A DNA stretch of 64,000 bases from Scandinavium manionii (GCF_024764775.1 NZ_JALIGC010000037.1:310001-374000), one strand, 5' to 3'; shown: positions 1 through 9,085, counted from the stretch's first letter. Numbers and translations: made by a program. Notes: generated by a model from the letters alone, not told the origin.

Positions 1-166
1 CCGCACCGGCAGCGAAGATCCGCAGGCGCTGATTAAAGATTTAAAAGCTCACGGCGCGAAAACCGTGATTGGGCCGCTGAACTGGGATGAGAAAGGCGAT
101 CTGAAGGGATTTGAGTTTGGTGTCTTCCAGTGGCATGCGGATGGTTCGTCATCCGTCGCCAAATAA
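1..166 (+). CDS. livK: Leucine-specific periplasmic binding protein LivK, C-terminal end
   Basis: Only the last 54 codons lie in the window; the reading frame enters at base 2 and ends at TAA 164-166. The tail contains GPLNWDEKGDLKGFEFGVF and ends WHADGSSSVAK, the C-terminus typical of the LivJ/LivK periplasmic receptors for leucine (and isoleucine/valine). The QWHADGSS ending is closer to LivK than to LivJ as I recall them, and the position directly before livHMGF fits livK. The protein delivers substrate to the LivHMGF inner-membrane ABC transporter. The 5' part with signal peptide is outside the window. Confidence 0.9.
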   Translation, partial: RTGSEDPQALIKDLKAHGAKTVIGPLNWDEKGDLKGFEFGVFQWHADGSSSVAK

Positions 167-183
167 TAAGACAAATTTCCCTG

Positions 184-206
184 CCGCCCGATCACCTGCC
201 GGGCGG
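184..206 (+). terminator. Hairpin between livK and livH
   Basis: CCGCCCG (184-190) can pair with CGGGCGG (200-206) around a 9-base loop. No T-run follows, so it is better seen as an mRNA-stabilising or attenuating stem that would let livK be made in excess over the membrane genes than as a full terminator. The function is inferred; the stem is visible. Confidence 0.5.
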
Positions 207-224
207 TGATAAAAAGGTTATCTT

Positions 225-1151
225 ATGTCAGAGCAGTTCCTCTATTTCCTGCAGCAGATGTTTAACGGCGTCACGCTGGGAAGCACCTATGCATTGATCG
301 CCATCGGTTACACCATGGTGTACGGCATCATCGGGATGATCAACTTCGCCCACGGCGAGGTGTACATGATTGGCAGCTATGTGTCGTTCATGATCATCGC
401 CGCGCTGATGATGATGGGTATCGACACCGGCTGGCTGCTGGTGGGTGCCGGATTCGTCGGGGCGATTATCATCGCCAGCGCCTACGGCTGGAGCATCGAA
501 CGCGTGGCCTATCGTCCGGTTCGCAGCTCTAAGCGCCTGATTGCCCTGATCTCCGCCATCGGGATGTCCATCTTCCTGCAAAACTACGTCAGCCTGACGG
601 AAGGATCGCGCGATATCGCGCTGCCAAGCCTGTTTAACGGCCAGTGGATTATCGGCAGCAGCGAAAACTTCGCCGCCAGTATCACCACCATGCAGCTCGT
701 TATCTGGATTGTGACTTTTGTGGCGATGCTGGCTCTGACGGTGTTCATCCGCTATTCCCGCATGGGCCGCGCCTGTCGCGCCTGCGCAGAAGACCTGAAA
801 ATGGCGAGCCTGCTCGGCATCAACACCGACCGCGTTATTGCCCTGACGTTTGTTATCGGCGCGGCGATGGCGGCGGTGGCGGGCGTGCTGCTCGGTCAGT
901 TCTATGGCGTCATTAACCCGTACATCGGCTTTATGGCCGGGATGAAAGCCTTTACTGCTGCGGTTCTCGGCGGGATCGGCAGTATTCCAGGCGCGATGAT
1001 CGGCGGCCTGATTCTGGGCGTGGCCGAAGCGCTGTCCTCCGCTTACCTGAGTACCGAGTACAAAGACGTGGTGTCGTTCGCGCTGCTGATTGTGGTGCTG
1101 CTGGTGATGCCAACCGGGATCCTGGGTCGTCCGGAGGTAGAGAAAGTATGA
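225..1151 (+). CDS. livH: Branched-chain amino acid ABC transporter permease LivH
   Basis: A 308-residue polytopic inner-membrane protein of the LivH/LivM permease family, one half of the membrane channel for leucine, isoleucine and valine import. The N-terminus (FLYFLQQMFNGVTLGSTYAL) and the successive hydrophobic segments are typical, as is the GINTDRVIALTFVIGAAMA loop that contacts the ATPase. The length equals that of E. coli LivH. The ATG at 225 follows a short purine-rich stretch 58 bases after livK. It overlaps livM by four bases, so the two permease halves are probably translationally coupled. Confidence 0.97.
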   Translation: MSEQFLYFLQQMFNGVTLGSTYALIAIGYTMVYGIIGMINFAHGEVYMIGSYVSFMIIAALMMMGIDTGWLLVGAGFVGAIIIASAYGWSIERVAYRPVRSSKRLIALISAIGMSIFLQNYVSLTEGSRDIALPSLFNGQWIIGSSENFAASITTMQLVIWIVTFVAMLALTVFIRYSRMGRACRACAEDLKMASLLGINTDRVIALTFVIGAAMAAVAGVLLGQFYGVINPYIGFMAGMKAFTAAVLGGIGSIPGAMIGGLILGVAEALSSAYLSTEYKDVVSFALLIVVLLVMPTGILGRPEVEKV

Positions 1152-2425
1152 AACCGATGCATTTTGCGATGGCGCTGCTTTCAGCCGCCATGTTCTTCGT
1201 GCTGGCGGGCGTTTTCATGGGCGTTCAGCTTTCGTTGAGTGGCACCAAACTGGTGGTTAATTCCGCCGCCGACATTCGTTGGCAGTGGATTTATATCGGC
1301 ACCGCGGTAGTGTTTTTCTTCCAGCTCCTGCGCCCGATGGTGCAGAAAGGCCTGAAAAGCGTGTCCGGCCCGAAGCTGGTGCTGCCGGCGATTGACGGTT
1401 CGACCGTTAAGCAGAAGCTGTTCCTGATTGCGCTGCTGGTTATCGCCGTGGCGTGGCCGTTCATGGTGTCTCGCGGTACCATCGATATCGCCACCCTGAC
1501 CATGATCTACATTATTCTTGGTCTCGGTCTGAACGTGGTCGTGGGCCTGTCTGGCCTGCTGGTGCTGGGCTACGGCGGTTTCTACGCCATCGGCGCGTAC
1601 ACCTTTGCGCTGCTGAATCACTATTACGGTCTCGGCTTCTGGACCTGTCTGCCGCTGGCAGGCCTGGTTTCCGCAGCCGCCGGTTTCCTGCTCGGCTTCC
1701 CGGTGCTGCGTCTGCGCGGCGACTATCTGGCGATTGTGACCCTCGGCTTCGGCGAAATCGTGCGTATTTTGCTGCTCAATAACACCGAAATCACTGGCGG
1801 CCCGAACGGTATCAGCCAGATCCCGAAACCGACGCTGTTTGGCCTCGAGTTCAGCCGTACCGCGCGCGAAGGCGGTTGGGATACCTTCAGCAACTTCTTC
1901 CACCTGAAGTACGACCCGAACGACCGTGTGATTTTCCTCTACCTGGTGGCGCTGCTGCTGGTGGTCTTTACGCTGTTTGTAATCAACCGCCTGCTGCGGA
2001 TGCCGTTGGGCCGCGCGTGGGAAGCCTTGCGTGAAGATGAAATCGCGTGCCGTTCACTGGGGCTGAACCCGACGCGCATCAAGCTGACGGCCTTTACCAT
2101 CAGCGCCGCGTTTGCCGGTTTCGCCGGAACGCTGTTCGCCGCCCGGCAGGGCTTCGTCAGCCCGGAATCCTTCACCTTCGCCGAATCGGCGTTCGTGCTG
2201 GCGATTGTGGTGCTGGGCGGAATGGGCTCGCAGTTTGCAGTGATCCTCGCCGCGGTGCTGCTGGTGGTATCGCGCGAACTGATGCGTGATTTCAACGAAT
2301 ACAGCATGTTAATGCTGGGTGGTTTGATGGTTCTGATGATGATCTGGCGTCCACAAGGCTTGCTGCCGATGACCCGTCCACAGCTGAAACTGAAAAGCGG
2401 ACAGACCAAAGGAGAGCAGGCATGA
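1148..2425 (+). CDS. livM: Branched-chain amino acid ABC transporter permease LivM
   Basis: A 425-residue second permease subunit of the LivHMGF importer, overlapping livH and livG by four bases each. About ten hydrophobic segments are visible; the signature GFGEIVRILLLNNTEITGGPNGI lies mid-protein and the EAA-like coupling loop WEALREDEIACRSLGLN near residue 300. The N-terminal roughly 100 residues form the extra membrane-anchored extension typical of enteric LivM. GGAGG (1134-1138) upstream of the ATG provides a good ribosome binding site inside the end of livH. Confidence 0.97.
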   Translation: MKPMHFAMALLSAAMFFVLAGVFMGVQLSLSGTKLVVNSAADIRWQWIYIGTAVVFFFQLLRPMVQKGLKSVSGPKLVLPAIDGSTVKQKLFLIALLVIAVAWPFMVSRGTIDIATLTMIYIILGLGLNVVVGLSGLLVLGYGGFYAIGAYTFALLNHYYGLGFWTCLPLAGLVSAAAGFLLGFPVLRLRGDYLAIVTLGFGEIVRILLLNNTEITGGPNGISQIPKPTLFGLEFSRTAREGGWDTFSNFFHLKYDPNDRVIFLYLVALLLVVFTLFVINRLLRMPLGRAWEALREDEIACRSLGLNPTRIKLTAFTISAAFAGFAGTLFAARQGFVSPESFTFAESAFVLAIVVLGGMGSQFAVILAAVLLVVSRELMRDFNEYSMLMLGGLMVLMMIWRPQGLLPMTRPQLKLKSGQTKGEQA

Positions 2426-3189
2426 GTCAGCCATTATTATCCGTTAACGGCCTGATGATGCGTTTTGGCGGCCTGCTGGCGGTCAATAACGTCAATCTTG
2501 AACTGCACCCGCAGGAAATCGTCTCGCTGATTGGCCCGAACGGTGCCGGGAAAACTACAGTTTTCAACTGCCTGACCGGTTTCTATAAGCCAACGGGTGG
2601 CAGCATCATGCTGGGCGACAAGCATCTTGAAGGCCTGCCAGGCCAGAAAATTGCGCAGATGGGCGTGGTGCGTACTTTCCAGCACGTGCGTCTGTTCCGC
2701 GAAATGACGGTGATTGAAAACCTGCTGGTGGCGCAACATCAGCAGCTGAAAACCGGCGTGTTTTCCGGCCTGCTGAAAACGCCATCGTTTCGCAAAGCGC
2801 AGAGCGAAGCGCTGGACCGCGCCGCGACGTGGCTCGATCGTATCGGCCTGCTGCCGCACGCGAACCGTCAGGCGAGCAACCTTGCCTACGGCGATCAGCG
2901 TCGTCTGGAAATCGCGCGCTGCATGGTGACACAGCCGGAAATCCTGATGCTTGATGAACCGGCAGCAGGGCTGAACCCGAAAGAAACCAAAGAGCTGGAT
3001 GAGCTGATTGCCGAACTGCGCAGCCATCACAACACCTCCATTCTGCTGATTGAGCACGACATGAAGCTGGTGATGGGTATTTCCGATCGTATTTACGTCG
3101 TGAATCAGGGAACGCCGTTAGCCAACGGCACGCCGGAAGAGATCCGCAATAATCCTGACGTTATTCGCGCCTATCTGGGTGAGGCATAA
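2422..3189 (+). CDS. livG: Branched-chain amino acid ABC transporter ATPase LivG
   Basis: A 255-residue cytoplasmic ABC ATPase that powers LivHM together with LivF. Walker A GPNGAGKT is at residues 38-45, the family-specific signature LAYGDQRRLEIAR begins at 154 and Walker B ILMLDEP is at 174-180. The divergent signature (YGDQ in place of SGGQ) is normal for LivG. It starts inside the last codons of livM (ATGA overlap) after AGGAGA, and ends just before livF. The length matches E. coli. Confidence 0.97.
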   Translation: MSQPLLSVNGLMMRFGGLLAVNNVNLELHPQEIVSLIGPNGAGKTTVFNCLTGFYKPTGGSIMLGDKHLEGLPGQKIAQMGVVRTFQHVRLFREMTVIENLLVAQHQQLKTGVFSGLLKTPSFRKAQSEALDRAATWLDRIGLLPHANRQASNLAYGDQRRLEIARCMVTQPEILMLDEPAAGLNPKETKELDELIAELRSHHNTSILLIEHDMKLVMGISDRIYVVNQGTPLANGTPEEIRNNPDVIRAYLGEA

Positions 3190-3190
3190 G

Positions 3191-3904
3191 ATGGAAAAAG
3201 TCATGTTGTCCTTTGACAAAGTCAGCGCCCATTACGGCAAAATTCAGGCTCTGCACGAGGTCAGCCTGCACATCAATCAGGGTGAAATTGTGACGCTGAT
3301 TGGCGCGAACGGCGCGGGTAAAACCACGCTGCTCGGCACGCTGTGCGGTGATCCACGCGCCTCCAGCGGGCGCGTGACCTTTGATGGCAAAGATATTACC
3401 GACTGGCAGACCGCAAAAATCATGCGTGAAGCGGTCGCGATTGTGCCGGAAGGGCGTCGCGTATTTTCCCGCATGACCGTGGATGAGAACCTGGCGATGG
3501 GCGGCTTTTTCGCCGAACGTAGCGAGTATCAGACGCGTATCAAATGGGTGTACGAACTGTTCCCGCGTTTGTGGGAACGTCGTATTCAACGGGCGGGCAC
3601 CATGTCCGGCGGGGAGCAACAGATGCTGGCGATAGGCCGCGCATTGATGAGCCAGCCGCGTCTGCTGCTGCTCGACGAGCCGTCGCTGGGTCTGGCGCCG
3701 ATCATCATCCAGCAGATTTTCGACACCATTGAGCAACTGCGCAAAGAGGGAATGACCATCTTCCTCGTGGAGCAGAACGCCAACCAGGCGCTGAAACTTG
3801 CTGACCGCGGCTACGTGCTGGAAAACGGTCACGTGGTGCTGGAAGATACCGGCGACGCGCTGCTGGCCAACGAAGCGGTGCGGAGCGCTTATCTCGGCGG
3901 TTAA
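3191..3904 (+). CDS. livF: Branched-chain amino acid ABC transporter ATPase LivF
   Basis: A 237-residue ABC ATPase, partner of LivG. Walker A GANGAGKT at 38-45, MSGGEQQ signature at 138-144, Walker B LLLLDEP at 158-164. I take the ATG at 3191 (MEKVMLSFDK, as in E. coli) rather than the in-frame ATG at 3179, which lies inside livG and would add four residues; the GGTGAGG before 3191 is a suitable ribosome binding site. Last gene of the liv operon; a REP-like hairpin follows. Confidence 0.96.
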   Translation: MEKVMLSFDKVSAHYGKIQALHEVSLHINQGEIVTLIGANGAGKTTLLGTLCGDPRASSGRVTFDGKDITDWQTAKIMREAVAIVPEGRRVFSRMTVDENLAMGGFFAERSEYQTRIKWVYELFPRLWERRIQRAGTMSGGEQQMLAIGRALMSQPRLLLLDEPSLGLAPIIIQQIFDTIEQLRKEGMTIFLVEQNANQALKLADRGYVLENGHVVLEDTGDALLANEAVRSAYLGG

Positions 3905-3911
3905 TCCTTTG

Positions 3912-3945
3912 TGCCCGGCGAGGCTGTCGCTTGCCGGGCCTACAG
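3912..3945. repeat. REP-like palindrome after livF
   Basis: GCCCGGCGAGGC and GCTTGCCGGGC form an imperfect stem followed by CTACAGG, the usual REP (repetitive extragenic palindrome) layout of enteric bacteria. It lies 8 bases after the livF stop, where such elements protect mRNA 3' ends. Confidence 0.7.
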
Positions 3946-4004
3946 GATCCTGAATCGCACATACCCCTCCATCGTCACCATTCCATCATCTCCCTGAAGC
4001 CTGG

Positions 4005-4059
4005 CTGTCACCGCTTCGTCATCTTTCGTCTCTATTTCTGTCATACGCGCATGTCATGT
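4005..4059 (+). promoter_or_regulatory. Tandem Pho boxes (PhoB sites) upstream of ugpB
   Basis: Five consecutive 11-base units start at 4005, 4016, 4027, 4038 and 4049. Four carry recognisable versions of the PhoB half-site CTGTCAT: CTGTCAC, TCGTCAT, CTGTCAT and ATGTCAT; the third (CGTCTCT) is degenerate. The 11-base period and the place 60-115 bases before the ugpB start match the phosphate-starvation control known for ugp in E. coli. PhoB binding here is inferred from the pattern. Confidence 0.8.
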
Positions 4060-4118
4060 TGTGTTGCGAACAAAAACGCGTGATTTCGCGCATCCGGCAC
4101 AACAAGAGAGATAACCGA

Positions 4119-5435
4119 ATGACATCGTTACGACACACCGCTTTAGCGCTGACGCTGGGACTGGCGTTTGCTTCCCAGGCCATGGCTGTCACCACCGTTC
4201 CGTTCTGGCATTCCATGGAAGGGGAACTGGGCAAAGAAGTTGATTCCCTCGCCCAGCGTTTTAACGACACCCATCCTGATTACAAAATTGTGCCGGTTTA
4301 TAAAGGCAACTACGAACAGAGTCTGGCGGCCGGGATTGCGGCGTTCCGCACCGGTAACGCGCCGGCTATTTTGCAGGTTTATGAAGTCGGCACCGCGACC
4401 ATGATGGCGTCGAAAGCCATCAAACCCGTGTACGAAGTGTTTAGCGATGCGGGCATTGCGTTCGACGAGTCGCAGTTCGTGCCGACGGTATCGGGCTACT
4501 ACACCGATTCCAAAACCGGCCACCTGCTAAGCCAGCCGTTTAACAGCTCAACGCCGGTGCTGTACTACAACAAAGACGCGTTCAAAAAAGCGGGATTAGA
4601 TCCTGAGCAGCCGCCGAAAACCTGGCAGGATCTCGCCGACTATACCGCGAAACTGAAAGCGGCTGGGATGAAGTGCGGCTACGCCAGCGGCTGGCAGGGT
4701 TGGATCCAACTGGAAAACTTCAGCGCCTGGAATGGTCTGCCAATTGCCACTCAAAACAACGGGTTTGACGGCACTGATGCGGTGCTGGAATTCAACAAAC
4801 CGGTGCAGGTGAAGCACATTGCGATGCTGGAAGCGCTGAATAAGAAGGGCGATTTCAGCTACTTCGGGCGCAAAGATGAGTCCACCGAGAAGTTCTACAA
4901 CGGCGATTGCGCCATTACCACCGCGTCTTCCGGCTCGCTGGCGGACATTCGCCAGTACGCCAAATTCAACTACGGCGTAGGCATGATGCCGTACGATGCT
5001 GATGCGAAGGGCGCGCCGCAAAACGCCATCATTGGCGGGGCCAGCCTGTGGGTGATGCAGGGTAAAGATAAAGAGACCTACAAAGGCGTGGCGGAGTTCC
5101 TCGACTTCCTGACCAAACCGGAAATCGCTGCCGAATGGCACCAGAAAACCGGCTATCTGCCTGTCACCAAAGCGGCGTATGACCTGACCCGTCAGCAGGG
5201 CTTCTACGACAAGAACCCAGGGGCGGATATCGCCACGCGTCAGATGCTGAACAAGCCGCCGTTGCCATTCACCAAAGGTCTGCGTCTGGGCAATATGCCG
5301 CAGATCCGCACTATTGTGGATGAAGAGCTGGAATCGGTATGGACCGGCAAGAAAACCCCGCAGCAGGCGCTTGATGCCGCCGTCGAGCGTGGGAATCAGC
5401 TGCTGCGTCGCTTTGAGAAATCAACGAAATCGTAA
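4119..5435 (+). CDS. ugpB: Periplasmic sn-glycerol-3-phosphate binding protein UgpB
   Basis: A 438-residue extracellular solute-binding protein for sn-glycerol-3-phosphate and glycerophosphodiesters, feeding UgpAEC. Residues 1-23 are a signal peptide ending SQAMA before VTTVPFWHSMEGE. The open frame continues upstream to 4056, but the ATG at 4119 gives the E. coli length and has AAGAGAG at 4104-4110 as ribosome binding site. Conserved stretches include YKGNYEQSLAAGIAAFRTG and PAILQVYEVGTATMMASK. First gene of the ugpBAECQ operon behind the Pho boxes; a double REP separates it from ugpA, which usually allows excess binding protein. Confidence 0.97.
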   Translation: MTSLRHTALALTLGLAFASQAMAVTTVPFWHSMEGELGKEVDSLAQRFNDTHPDYKIVPVYKGNYEQSLAAGIAAFRTGNAPAILQVYEVGTATMMASKAIKPVYEVFSDAGIAFDESQFVPTVSGYYTDSKTGHLLSQPFNSSTPVLYYNKDAFKKAGLDPEQPPKTWQDLADYTAKLKAAGMKCGYASGWQGWIQLENFSAWNGLPIATQNNGFDGTDAVLEFNKPVQVKHIAMLEALNKKGDFSYFGRKDESTEKFYNGDCAITTASSGSLADIRQYAKFNYGVGMMPYDADAKGAPQNAIIGGASLWVMQGKDKETYKGVAEFLDFLTKPEIAAEWHQKTGYLPVTKAAYDLTRQQGFYDKNPGADIATRQMLNKPPLPFTKGLRLGNMPQIRTIVDEELESVWTGKKTPQQALDAAVERGNQLLRRFEKSTKS

Positions 5436-5444
5436 TGCATGAAA

Positions 5445-5521
5445 TGCCCGGTGGCGCAGTGCTTACCGGGCTTACGCACTGCCTCGTGTAGGCCGGGTAA
5501 GGCAATGCCGCCACCCGGCAT
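5445..5521. repeat. Pair of inverted REP elements (BIME) between ugpB and ugpA
   Basis: The first unit, from TGCCCGGTGGCGCAGTGC to CTTACCGGGCTTACG (5445-5475), and the second, GTAGGCCGGGTAAGGC to GCCGCCACCCGGCA (5487-5520), are REP palindromes in opposite orientation. They can fold separately or together. Such BIMEs inside an operon stabilise the upstream message and can reduce downstream expression. Confidence 0.8.
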
Positions 5522-5542
5522 TTTCTGGAAAAGAGTCTATCT

Positions 5543-6430
5543 ATGTCCTCATCCCGTCCGGTATTTCGCTCGCGCTGGCTGCCCTATGTTCTGGTCGCGC
5601 CGCAGCTCGCCATTACCGTCATTTTCTTTATCTGGCCTGCGGGCGAAGCGTTGTGGTATTCGCTGCAGAACGTCGATCCGTTCGGGCTTTCCAGTGAATT
5701 TGTCGGCTTCGATAATTTTATCGCCCTGTTCCACGACAGCTACTACCTTAATTCCTTCTGGACCACCCTGAAATTCAGCGGCATGGTCACTATCAGCGGT
5801 CTGCTGGTGTCGCTGTTTTTCGCCGCGCTGGTTGATTATGTGGTACGCGGTAGCCGTATCTATCAAACCCTGATGCTGCTGCCGTACGCCGTCGCACCCG
5901 CCATCGCCGCGGTGCTGTGGATTTTCCTTTTCAACCCCGGTCGCGGGCTGATCACCCACTGGCTGGATATGGTGGGCTATAACTGGAACCACGCGCAAAA
6001 CAGCGGTCAGGCGATGTTCCTGGTGGTGTTCGCCTCGGTGTGGAAGCAAATCAGTTACAACTTCCTGTTCTTCTTTGCCGCATTGCAATCCATTCCTCGC
6101 TCGCTGGTGGAAGCCGCCGCCATTGATGGCGCAGGCCCGGTGCGCCGCTTCTTTGCGATTGCGCTGCCGCTGATTGCCCCGGTGAGTTTCTTTCTGCTGG
6201 TGGTCAATCTGGTGTACGCCTTCTTCGATACCTTCCCGGTGATTGACGCGGCGACAGCGGGCGGCCCGGTGCAGGCCACCACCACGCTCATCTACAAAAT
6301 TTACCGTGAAGGGTTTGCCGGACTGGACCTGTCCGCGTCGGCGGCGCAGTCGGTAGTGCTGATGGGGCTGGTGATTGTGCTGACGGTGGCTCAGTTCCGC
6401 TACGTAGAAAGTAAGGTGCGCTATCAATGA
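5543..6430 (+). CDS. ugpA: Glycerol-3-phosphate ABC transporter permease UgpA
   Basis: A 295-residue MalF-type inner-membrane permease with six hydrophobic segments. The EAA loop RSLVEAAAIDGAGPVRRFFAIALPL lies at about residues 189-213 and contacts the UgpC ATPase. With UgpE it forms the channel for sn-glycerol-3-phosphate and glycerophosphodiesters. It overlaps ugpE by four bases. The length is as in E. coli. Confidence 0.97.
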   Translation: MSSSRPVFRSRWLPYVLVAPQLAITVIFFIWPAGEALWYSLQNVDPFGLSSEFVGFDNFIALFHDSYYLNSFWTTLKFSGMVTISGLLVSLFFAALVDYVVRGSRIYQTLMLLPYAVAPAIAAVLWIFLFNPGRGLITHWLDMVGYNWNHAQNSGQAMFLVVFASVWKQISYNFLFFFAALQSIPRSLVEAAAIDGAGPVRRFFAIALPLIAPVSFFLLVVNLVYAFFDTFPVIDAATAGGPVQATTTLIYKIYREGFAGLDLSASAAQSVVLMGLVIVLTVAQFRYVESKVRYQ

Positions 6431-7272
6431 TTGAACATCGTCGCGGGCTGACCTGGTTCAGCCACATCATGTTGATTCTGGGGATTGCAGTGATCCTGTT
6501 CCCGCTGTATGTCGCGTTTGTCGCGGCCACGCTGGATGACAAAGCCGTTTTCGCCACACCGATGACGCTTATCCCCGGCTCGCATCTGCTCGAGAACATG
6601 ACGCTCATTTGGTCGCGTGGCATCGGGGCCAACAGCGCGCCATTCTGGCTGATGTTGCTCAACAGTTTCATCATGGCGTTTACCATCACGGTAGGCAAAA
6701 TTGCGGTGTCGATGCTTTCCGCCTTTGCCATCGTCTGGTTTCGCTTTCCGCTGCGTAACCTGTTCTTCTGGATGATTTTTATCACCCTGATGCTGCCGGT
6801 TGAAGTGCGAATTTTCCCGACGGTGGAAGTGATAGCCAACCTCAAATTGCTCGATAGCTACACCGGGCTGACGCTGCCGCTGATGGCCTCGGCCACCGCC
6901 ACTTTCCTGTTCCGCCAGTTCTTTATGACCCTGCCGGATGAATTGATGGAAGCGGCGCGGATCGACGGCGCGTCGCCGATGCGCTTTTTCCGCGACATCG
7001 TGCTGCCACTGTCGAAAACCAACCTCGCGGCGCTGTTTGTTATCACCTTTATCTACGGCTGGAACCAGTATCTGTGGCCGTTGTTGATTATCACCGACGC
7101 GAATCTTGGCACGGCGGTGGCGGCTATCAAAGGGATGATCGCCACCGGGGAAGGCACCACGGCGTGGAATCAGGTGATGGCGGCGATGCTGCTGACGTTG
7201 ATCCCGCCCGTTATTATCGTATTAGCCATGCAGCGTGCGTTTGTCCGCGGCCTGGTCGACAGTGAGAAATAA
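6427..7272 (+). CDS. ugpE: Glycerol-3-phosphate ABC transporter permease UgpE
   Basis: A 281-residue MalG-type permease, second half of the Ugp channel. It has six hydrophobic segments, and the coupling loop DELMEAARIDGASPMRFFRDI is near residues 173-193. The start overlaps the end of ugpA (ATGA) and the gene ends 5 bases before ugpC. The length equals E. coli UgpE. Confidence 0.97.
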   Translation: MIEHRRGLTWFSHIMLILGIAVILFPLYVAFVAATLDDKAVFATPMTLIPGSHLLENMTLIWSRGIGANSAPFWLMLLNSFIMAFTITVGKIAVSMLSAFAIVWFRFPLRNLFFWMIFITLMLPVEVRIFPTVEVIANLKLLDSYTGLTLPLMASATATFLFRQFFMTLPDELMEAARIDGASPMRFFRDIVLPLSKTNLAALFVITFIYGWNQYLWPLLIITDANLGTAVAAIKGMIATGEGTTAWNQVMAAMLLTLIPPVIIVLAMQRAFVRGLVDSEK

Positions 7273-7277
7273 AAAAG

Positions 7278-8351
7278 ATGGCAGGACTGAAACTACAGGC
7301 TGTAACCAAGAGCTGGGATAACGGCAAAACCCAGGTGATCCAGCCGTTGACGCTGGACGTGTCCGACGGCGAGTTTATTGTGATGGTTGGCCCGTCAGGC
7401 TGTGGCAAATCGACGCTGCTGCGCATGGTGGCCGGGCTGGAGCGCGTGTCCAGCGGCGATATCTGGATTGACCGCCAGCGCGTGACCGAGCTGGAGCCAA
7501 AGGAGCGCGGTATCGCGATGGTGTTCCAGAACTACGCCCTGTATCCGCACATGAGTGTGGAAGAAAACATGGCCTGGGGCCTGAAAATTCGCGGCATGGG
7601 CCAAAGCCATATTGCTGAGCGGGTGAAAGAGGCGGCGCGCATTCTGGAACTGGATGCGTTACTCAAACGCCGTCCGCGCGAGCTGTCCGGTGGGCAGCGC
7701 CAGCGGGTGGCGATGGGGCGCGCTATCGTGCGCGATCCGGCGGTGTTCCTGTTCGATGAACCGCTGTCTAATCTCGATGCCAAACTCCGCGTGCAGATGC
7801 GCCTTGAGCTGCAACAATTGCACCGCCGCCTGAATACGACGTCGCTGTACGTAACGCACGATCAGGTTGAAGCGATGACCCTTGCCCAGCGTGTGCTGGT
7901 GATGAACAAAGGCATTGCCGAGCAAATTGGCACCCCGGTTGAAGTGTATGAAAAGCCTGCCAGCCGCTTCGTGGCGAGCTTTATCGGCAGCCCGGCGATG
8001 AACCTGCTCGACGGGCGCGTGAGTCCATCGGGCACGCATTTCGAACTCGACAGCGGCATGGCGCTGCCCTTGAACTGGCTCTATCGCGGCTACGCCGGAC
8101 GCAGCATGACGCTGGGTATCCGTCCGGAACATATTGCGCTAAGCTCGCAGGCCGAAGGTGGCGTACCGTTGGTGATGGATACGCTGGAAATTTTGGGTGC
8201 AGATAACCTCGCGCATGGTCGCTGGGGTGAGCAAAAAATGGTGGTGCGTTTACCGCATCAGCAGCGCCCGACGGCAGGCACCACGCTGTGGCTGCATCTG
8301 CCGGAAAATCATCTGCACCTGTTTGATGGTGAAACAGGACAACGAGTATGA
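7278..8351 (+). CDS. ugpC: Glycerol-3-phosphate ABC transporter ATPase UgpC
   Basis: A 357-residue MalK-family ATPase. Walker A GPSGCGKST at 38-46, signature LSGGQRQR at 136-143, Walker B VFLFDEP at 156-162, followed by a C-terminal TOBE-type regulatory region from about residue 240. It energises UgpAE. Enteric UgpC is known to be partly interchangeable with MalK. It starts 5 bases after ugpE with only a weak ribosome binding site, suggesting coupling, and overlaps ugpQ by four bases. Confidence 0.97.
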   Translation: MAGLKLQAVTKSWDNGKTQVIQPLTLDVSDGEFIVMVGPSGCGKSTLLRMVAGLERVSSGDIWIDRQRVTELEPKERGIAMVFQNYALYPHMSVEENMAWGLKIRGMGQSHIAERVKEAARILELDALLKRRPRELSGGQRQRVAMGRAIVRDPAVFLFDEPLSNLDAKLRVQMRLELQQLHRRLNTTSLYVTHDQVEAMTLAQRVLVMNKGIAEQIGTPVEVYEKPASRFVASFIGSPAMNLLDGRVSPSGTHFELDSGMALPLNWLYRGYAGRSMTLGIRPEHIALSSQAEGGVPLVMDTLEILGADNLAHGRWGEQKMVVRLPHQQRPTAGTTLWLHLPENHLHLFDGETGQRV

Positions 8352-9085
8352 ACAACTGGCCTTATCCCCGCATCGTCGCCCACCGTGGCGGCGGTAAACG
8401 GGCTCCGGAAAACACCCTTGCGGCGATTGACGTGGGCGCGCGCTACGGCCACACGATGATCGAGTTTGACGCTAAGCTGTCAAAAGATGGGCAGATTTTC
8501 CTGCTGCATGACGACAATCTCGAGCGCACCAGCAACGGCTGGGGCGTGGCGGGTGAACTTGAGTGGAACAAACTGCTGCACGTTGATGCCGGAAGCTGGT
8601 TTAGCAGTGAGTTTAAAGGCGAGCCGCTGCCGCTGCTTTCGCAGGTGGCGGAGCGCTGCCGTGAGCACGGCATGATGGCCAATATCGAAATCAAACCCAC
8701 CACCGGCACTGGGCCGCTGACCGGTAAAATGGTCGCCCTGGCGGCGCGTGAGCTGTGGGCAGGCATGACGCCGCCGCTGCTCTCATCGTTTGATATCGAC
8801 GCGCTGGAAGCCGCACAACACGCGGCACCTGAACTGCCTCGCGGGCTGTTACTCGATGACTGGCGCGACGACTGGCAGGCGTTGACCACGCGGCTGGGCT
8901 GCGTGTCGATTCACGTTTATCACAAGTTGCTGGATGAGGCGCGGGTGAACATGTTGAAAGCGGCGGGGCTGCATATTCTGGTGTACACGGTGAACAAACC
9001 CCAGCGGGCGGCAGAGCTGCTACGCTGGGGAGTGGACTGCATCTGTACCGATGCGATTGACGCTATCGGGCCGGACTTCCGTTAA
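8348..9085 (+). CDS. ugpQ: Cytoplasmic glycerophosphodiester phosphodiesterase UgpQ
   Basis: A 245-residue GDPD-family enzyme that hydrolyses imported glycerophosphodiesters to sn-glycerol-3-phosphate and an alcohol. The catalytic set is visible: His12-Arg13 (AHRGG), Glu21-Asn22, Glu39-x-Asp41 and His54. There is no signal peptide, in keeping with the cytoplasmic enzyme (GlpQ being the periplasmic one). Last gene of the ugp operon, overlapping ugpC; the next gene, yhhA, converges on it. Confidence 0.96.
   Translation: MNNWPYPRIVAHRGGGKRAPENTLAAIDVGARYGHTMIEFDAKLSKDGQIFLLHDDNLERTSNGWGVAGELEWNKLLHVDAGSWFSSEFKGEPLPLLSQVAERCREHGMMANIEIKPTTGTGPLTGKMVALAARELWAGMTPPLLSSFDIDALEAAQHAAPELPRGLLLDDWRDDWQALTTRLGCVSIHVYHKLLDEARVNMLKAAGLHILVYTVNKPQRAAELLRWGVDCICTDAIDAIGPDFR

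Noticed and set aside
3179..3190. Earlier ATG for livF adding MRHK
   Set aside because: It lies inside the last codons of livG without a ribosome binding site; the next ATG gives the family N-terminus and length.
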